Source of the DNA: Pseudomonas iridis
Lineage (GTDB): Bacteria; Pseudomonadota; Gammaproteobacteria; Pseudomonadales; Pseudomonadaceae
Assembly: GCF_017980685.1 (NCBI RefSeq)
Contig: NZ_JACXXO010000022.1
Span: forward strand, 19,763-83,762
Reading direction: 5' to 3'
DNA: 64,000 bases
Below the pieces are notes generated by a model. It saw nothing but the letters and a program-made list of their open reading frames with translations, was not told the DNA's origin and ran no database searches. Position numbers and translations under genes: made by a program. Below, one piece after another: positions 60,944-64,000 of the stretch (within the stretch, counting starts at the first letter, position 1; every line of letters starts with the position of its first letter).

Positions 60944-62740
60944 ATGACCACGACCGAACAGCTGAGTGCCTTGAGCTCGATCCTGACTCAAAGCGGATTA
61001 CACAGCCTGTTTCAGCCGATCATATGTCTCTCAGAGCGCCGCATTCTCGGCTACGAAGCCCTCACCCGCGGCCCGTCCAACAGTCCTTTGCATTCACCGA
61101 TCGCGCTGTTCGCCGTGGCGCGTCAGGCCGGGCGCCTGAGCGAACTGGAGATCGCTTGCCGACAAAGTGCTTGCCGCCGTTTCAACGAGCAGCAACTGCC
61201 GGGCAAGCTGTTTCTTAACGTCTCGCCGGAATCCTTGCTCGAAGCCGCGCACCAGCCGGGGCGCACGTTGCAACTGCTGCAGGACTTCGGCATTCCACCT
61301 AGCCAGGTGGTCATCGAACTCACCGAACAGACGCCGATCGACGACTTCCAGTTGTTGCAGACCGCGTTGCATCACTATCGGGCCATGGGTTTTTCCATTG
61401 CGCTGGATGATCTCGGCGCCGGGTATTCGAGCCTGCGCCTGTGGTCGGAACTGCGCCCGGATTACGTGAAAATCGACCGGCACTTTATCGACGGTATCCA
61501 TCAGGACGCCTTGAAGCGCGAGTTCGTCGGGTCGATCCTGCAAATCGCCAAGGCGTCACGGGCTCAAGTGATTGCCGAAGGTATCGAGTTGCCGGAAGAA
61601 CTGGCGGTGCTGACGGAAATGGGTGTCGATCTGGTGCAGGGTTATCTGCTCGGCCGTCCGCAAGAGCATCCACCCCGCGATGCCCGCGCCTTGATGCCCA
61701 AACACGACAGCAGCGCTGTGGCGCTGAACGACGAAGGCAGCGATCTCAGCGCCTTGCTCAACGAGCAACCGGCCGTGGGGCGCGATACGCCGACCGCCAC
61801 CGTGCTGGAAGCCTTCCGCCGCCAGGCCAATCTCAACTCGCTGGCAGTGCTCGACGAACAAGGTCAGCCGTGCGGCATCGTCCACCGCCACTCCCTGTCG
61901 GATGCCTTGCTCAAACCGTTTGCCACCGATCTGTTCGCGCGCAAACCGATCAGCCGATTGATGAACGACGACTTCCTCGCCGTGGAAATGAGCCAGTCGC
62001 TGCAACAGGTCAGCCGCCTGATCACCAGCCGCGCCCGCCAACGCATCGAAGAAGATTTCATCATCACCCTCAACGGCGGCTACCTTGGCCTTGGCCGGGT
62101 GATCGACGTGCTCAAACTGATCACCGAACTGAAAATCCAGCAAGCCCGCTACGCCAACCCGCTGACCCTGCTGCCCGGCAACGTGCCGATTCAGCAATGC
62201 CTGACCCGCCTGCTGCAGCAAGGCCGCGAGTCGGTCATCTGCTACGTCGACATCGACAGCTTCAAACCCTTCAACGACATCTACGGCTACGGCCGCGGCG
62301 ACGAAGTCCTGCTGTGCCTGGCGCAATGCCTCAACGAACGCGTCGACCCCTCCCGCGACTTCGTCGGCCATATCGGCGGCGACGACTTCCTCCTAGTCCT
62401 TGGTCCCGAAGACTGGCGCAAACGCCTCAACCAACTGCTCGACGACTTTCAAAGCCAATGCCGCCGTTTCTATCGCCCTGAACATCTGGAGGCCGGATGC
62501 TTTATCGCGCCTAATCGCCAAGGAGTGCGGCAGGAGTTTCCGTTGCTGTCCCTGTCCATCGGTGTTGTGCATCTACAACCCGACGCCTGCGCGTACCTTG
62601 ATGCCAGTCAGCTTGCGGAGATGGCTTCGCAGGCGAAGCACCATGCCAAGAATGTTCCCGGGTATAGCGTGCATGTAATTGATAGCCTCACTGCGACCGA
62701 CATCCATCCACCGCAACTAATCGGACACGTGATTAAATAG
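60944..62740 (+). CDS. EAL-CBS-GGDEF cyclic-di-GMP protein
   Basis: A 598-residue soluble protein with three parts. The EAL phosphodiesterase domain (about 15-255) keeps EALTR (38-42), ELTEQ, the metal-site DDLGAGYSS, KIDRHFIDG and AEGIEL. A CBS pair (about 270-400; LNSLAVLDEQGQPCGIVHRHSL) could sense nucleotides. The C-terminal GGDEF domain (about 425-585) has VDIDSFKPFND but GGDDF instead of GGDEF, so cyclase activity is doubtful. Phosphodiesterase activity is likely. No membrane segment or signal peptide. It follows prc as in PAO1, as I recall that region. Confidence 0.9.
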   Translation: MTTTEQLSALSSILTQSGLHSLFQPIICLSERRILGYEALTRGPSNSPLHSPIALFAVARQAGRLSELEIACRQSACRRFNEQQLPGKLFLNVSPESLLEAAHQPGRTLQLLQDFGIPPSQVVIELTEQTPIDDFQLLQTALHHYRAMGFSIALDDLGAGYSSLRLWSELRPDYVKIDRHFIDGIHQDALKREFVGSILQIAKASRAQVIAEGIELPEELAVLTEMGVDLVQGYLLGRPQEHPPRDARALMPKHDSSAVALNDEGSDLSALLNEQPAVGRDTPTATVLEAFRRQANLNSLAVLDEQGQPCGIVHRHSLSDALLKPFATDLFARKPISRLMNDDFLAVEMSQSLQQVSRLITSRARQRIEEDFIITLNGGYLGLGRVIDVLKLITELKIQQARYANPLTLLPGNVPIQQCLTRLLQQGRESVICYVDIDSFKPFNDIYGYGRGDEVLLCLAQCLNERVDPSRDFVGHIGGDDFLLVLGPEDWRKRLNQLLDDFQSQCRRFYRPEHLEAGCFIAPNRQGVRQEFPLLSLSIGVVHLQPDACAYLDASQLAEMASQAKHHAKNVPGYSVHVIDSLTATDIHPPQLIGHVIK

Positions 62741-62862
62741 CGACCAGATCTCTATGGGAGCAAGGCTACCCACGAGGGGCAAGTTGGCGCAGCTAATTGC
62801 TTACCTTGGTACTAGTTCCACAAGCAAAATCAACAGTGCCCATTTTTATTGAAATATCGTCC

Positions 62863-63282
62863 TCACCATGTAGATCTGTCCTCACCAGCAGCCTTCTCAA
62901 GATCTTCCCCCCAAACCTCTTTCGCCAAGCGGTAGATCTCTTCAAAAAAACAACGAGGGCTGTTTAACGAATACCATTCCCCCCTAGGCCAGCTGGATGT
63001 TTCGCACTCATCAATATCAAAAAAACCACTAAAATTATAGTTTGAATCTTCTAACGCCGACTCTAAAGCCTCAAACAAAACCAGCTTATGTCTATATGAT
63101 AGATACGGCAGATTTAGACAATACTTCCTTATAAGCTTCTCTCTATCATCCGAAATATTCGGATTATATACACTGAGTTCGACACCTCGAGTCTCCTCTC
63201 GGTCATAGACATCAAAAACACCAACAAGCCAGCTAAATCTTGGATTGAAAGGCTTATTTAAGTACGGATCTTTCAACATCAT
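62863..63282 (-). CDS. probable immunity protein for the Rhs-type toxin
   Basis: A 139-residue acidic cytoplasmic protein with no family I recognise, rich in Tyr, Glu and Asp (SGFFDIDECETSSW, EWYSLNSPRCFFEEIYRLAKE). Its start overlaps the stop of the toxin gene by four bases (ATGA) and it is much more AT-rich than its neighbours. Both are typical of an immunity gene acquired with its toxin tip. An alternative ATG lies one codon in. Confidence 0.75.
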   Translation of the reverse strand: MMLKDPYLNKPFNPRFSWLVGVFDVYDREETRGVELSVYNPNISDDREKLIRKYCLNLPYLSYRHKLVLFEALESALEDSNYNFSGFFDIDECETSSWPRGEWYSLNSPRCFFEEIYRLAKEVWGEDLEKAAGEDRSTW

Positions 63283-64000
63283 TTCTTCTCCGATGGAAAA
63301 CCTGTAAACGGTTCTTGCATGTTTGTCTTATCAAATTTAACCTCAAACCAGTTCATATTCTCATTCAGAATCGGATTTTGCGGATCGTTCCTGTTCGGTT
63401 TGTAGCCTCGCCCTGCACCAGGCAATTCGAACCTGACTATCGGAGTGTCATTCTGATCCTGCCCCGTATGCATAATTAAGCCATTTTTATCCCTGGTCAT
63501 CGCCTTGTTTAATGCACCTAAATGCATTCGCCAATTATGGAATTGTGAGCTTGGGTTTCCTCTAGGTGGTATTGGAACGACGCCAGTGTGAGGATCAGCG
63601 CCATTGATTGCTCGCTGTTTTAGGGCTCGATCAGGAATTTCGGAACTGTGCTTTTTTACAGTGTGCATATCATAGAGTTCTTCATATTCATGTACCCGAC
63701 GCTTCGCATTCTCTTCAGCCACCTCATCAAGCCTCGCCCGTCGCTCCTGCGCCGTCATTTTCGGCAGCGGGGGCGCACCCTCTTCGACGACCACTCGACC
63801 AGCCTCGTACCGCATCGGACGACGCGGTGCTGACGGCGGACAGTTGGAACTCAACCCCAACGGATCCACCCACCCCGTCGGATTCGGCACGTACTGGTAC
63901 TGATTGATCCCGCCCGCCAACTTGATCGGGTCCGGCGTCAAATACCGTCCAAGCCTTGGGTCGTAGTACCGATGCCGGTTGTAATGCAGCCCGCTTTCCG
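63279..64000 (-). CDS. Rhs-type polymorphic toxin, C-terminal end (5' end beyond window)
   Basis: The frame is open to the window edge and reads the Rhs core end YNRHRYYDPRLGRYLTPDPIKL, then YQYVPNPTGWVDPLGL, the boundary after which toxin tips diverge. The 190-residue tip that follows (EELYDMHTVKKHSSEIPDRA..., HNWRMHLGALNKAMTRDKNG) belongs to no toxin family I can name; the His pair in HTVKKH and Arg/His residues later could be catalytic. Secretion is likely by type VI or a similar system, as for other Rhs proteins. It must be longer than shown: a TTG at 63941 is only a frame opening within the core. Confidence 0.88.
   Translation of the reverse strand, partial: ESGLHYNRHRYYDPRLGRYLTPDPIKLAGGINQYQYVPNPTGWVDPLGLSSNCPPSAPRRPMRYEAGRVVVEEGAPPLPKMTAQERRARLDEVAEENAKRRVHEYEELYDMHTVKKHSSEIPDRALKQRAINGADPHTGVVPIPPRGNPSSQFHNWRMHLGALNKAMTRDKNGLIMHTGQDQNDTPIVRFELPGAGRGYKPNRNDPQNPILNENMNWFEVKFDKTNMQEPFTGFPSEKK

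Noticed and set aside
63608..63907. 99-codon open frame on the plus strand inside the Rhs gene
   Set aside because: It is antisense to a clear Rhs core and shows only Pro/Ser/Arg composition.

Overview
The window looks like chromosomal DNA of a Pseudomonas of the fluorescens group. It is GC-rich, its gaps hold typical Pseudomonas REP-type inverted repeats, and as far as I remember PAO1 its gene order matches two blocks there: the aroC/mtn/prmB/folE-type neighbourhood and the min-rluA-apeB to algO neighbourhood. No tRNA, rRNA, CRISPR array or insertion sequence was seen.

Layout. 1-14.6 kb is housekeeping: a cut acyl-CoA synthetase, a DUF3509 protein, the methionine-salvage genes mtnB-mtnD-mtnC behind an MFS transporter and aroC, a secreted alpha/beta hydrolase, prmB, an isochorismatase-fold protein without its catalytic cysteine, an Smr protein, a GTP cyclohydrolase I, a glutaredoxin, and a divergent aminotransferase/MarR pair with two matching palindromes between them. 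14.9-17 kb holds an AzgA-type purine permease and a LysE-type exporter.

17.2-30.9 kb is the striking accessory region. Five large collinear genes of two unfamiliar families lie in the order A1-B1-A2-A3-B2. A proteins (616-650 aa) have a disordered N-terminus, two copies of a small module and a conserved C-terminal domain. B proteins (about 1,200 aa) have a long hydrophobic, Mcf/FitD- or TcdA-like pore-type segment followed by RTX-like calcium-binding repeats. Both families share a short N-terminal motif, A1 and A3 carry a nuclear-localisation-like KRPRLE, and B2 is broken by what looks like one extra base. The locus reads as an undescribed multi-component toxin or effector system. No secretion genes lie beside it.

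31-40 kb is a complete route from urate to glyoxylate and urea: puuD, hiuH, uraD, puuE, alc and allA, with an NCS2 permease and two tandem Tsx-like outer-membrane channels. Related operator-like sites (TTGTACACAA/TTGTATACAA) lie by hiuH, puuE and the distant purine permease at 14.9 kb. A good sigma-54 promoter precedes the second channel gene.

40-50.5 kb holds a patatin-like protein, a lipid A-type acyltransferase, minCDE, an RluA-type pseudouridine synthase, an M18 aminopeptidase, a small membrane protein, an MscS-family channel and an M20 hydrolase. 51-56.8 kb is a GntR/UTRA regulator facing an ABC importer operon that contains a phosphatase-superfamily enzyme and starts with a sigma-54-type promoter. 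After it come a HAD-IB phosphatase, a quinone oxidoreductase, the tail-specific protease Prc/AlgO and an EAL-CBS-GGDEF protein. The window ends in the 3' end of an Rhs-type polymorphic toxin gene with an AT-rich, probable immunity gene.
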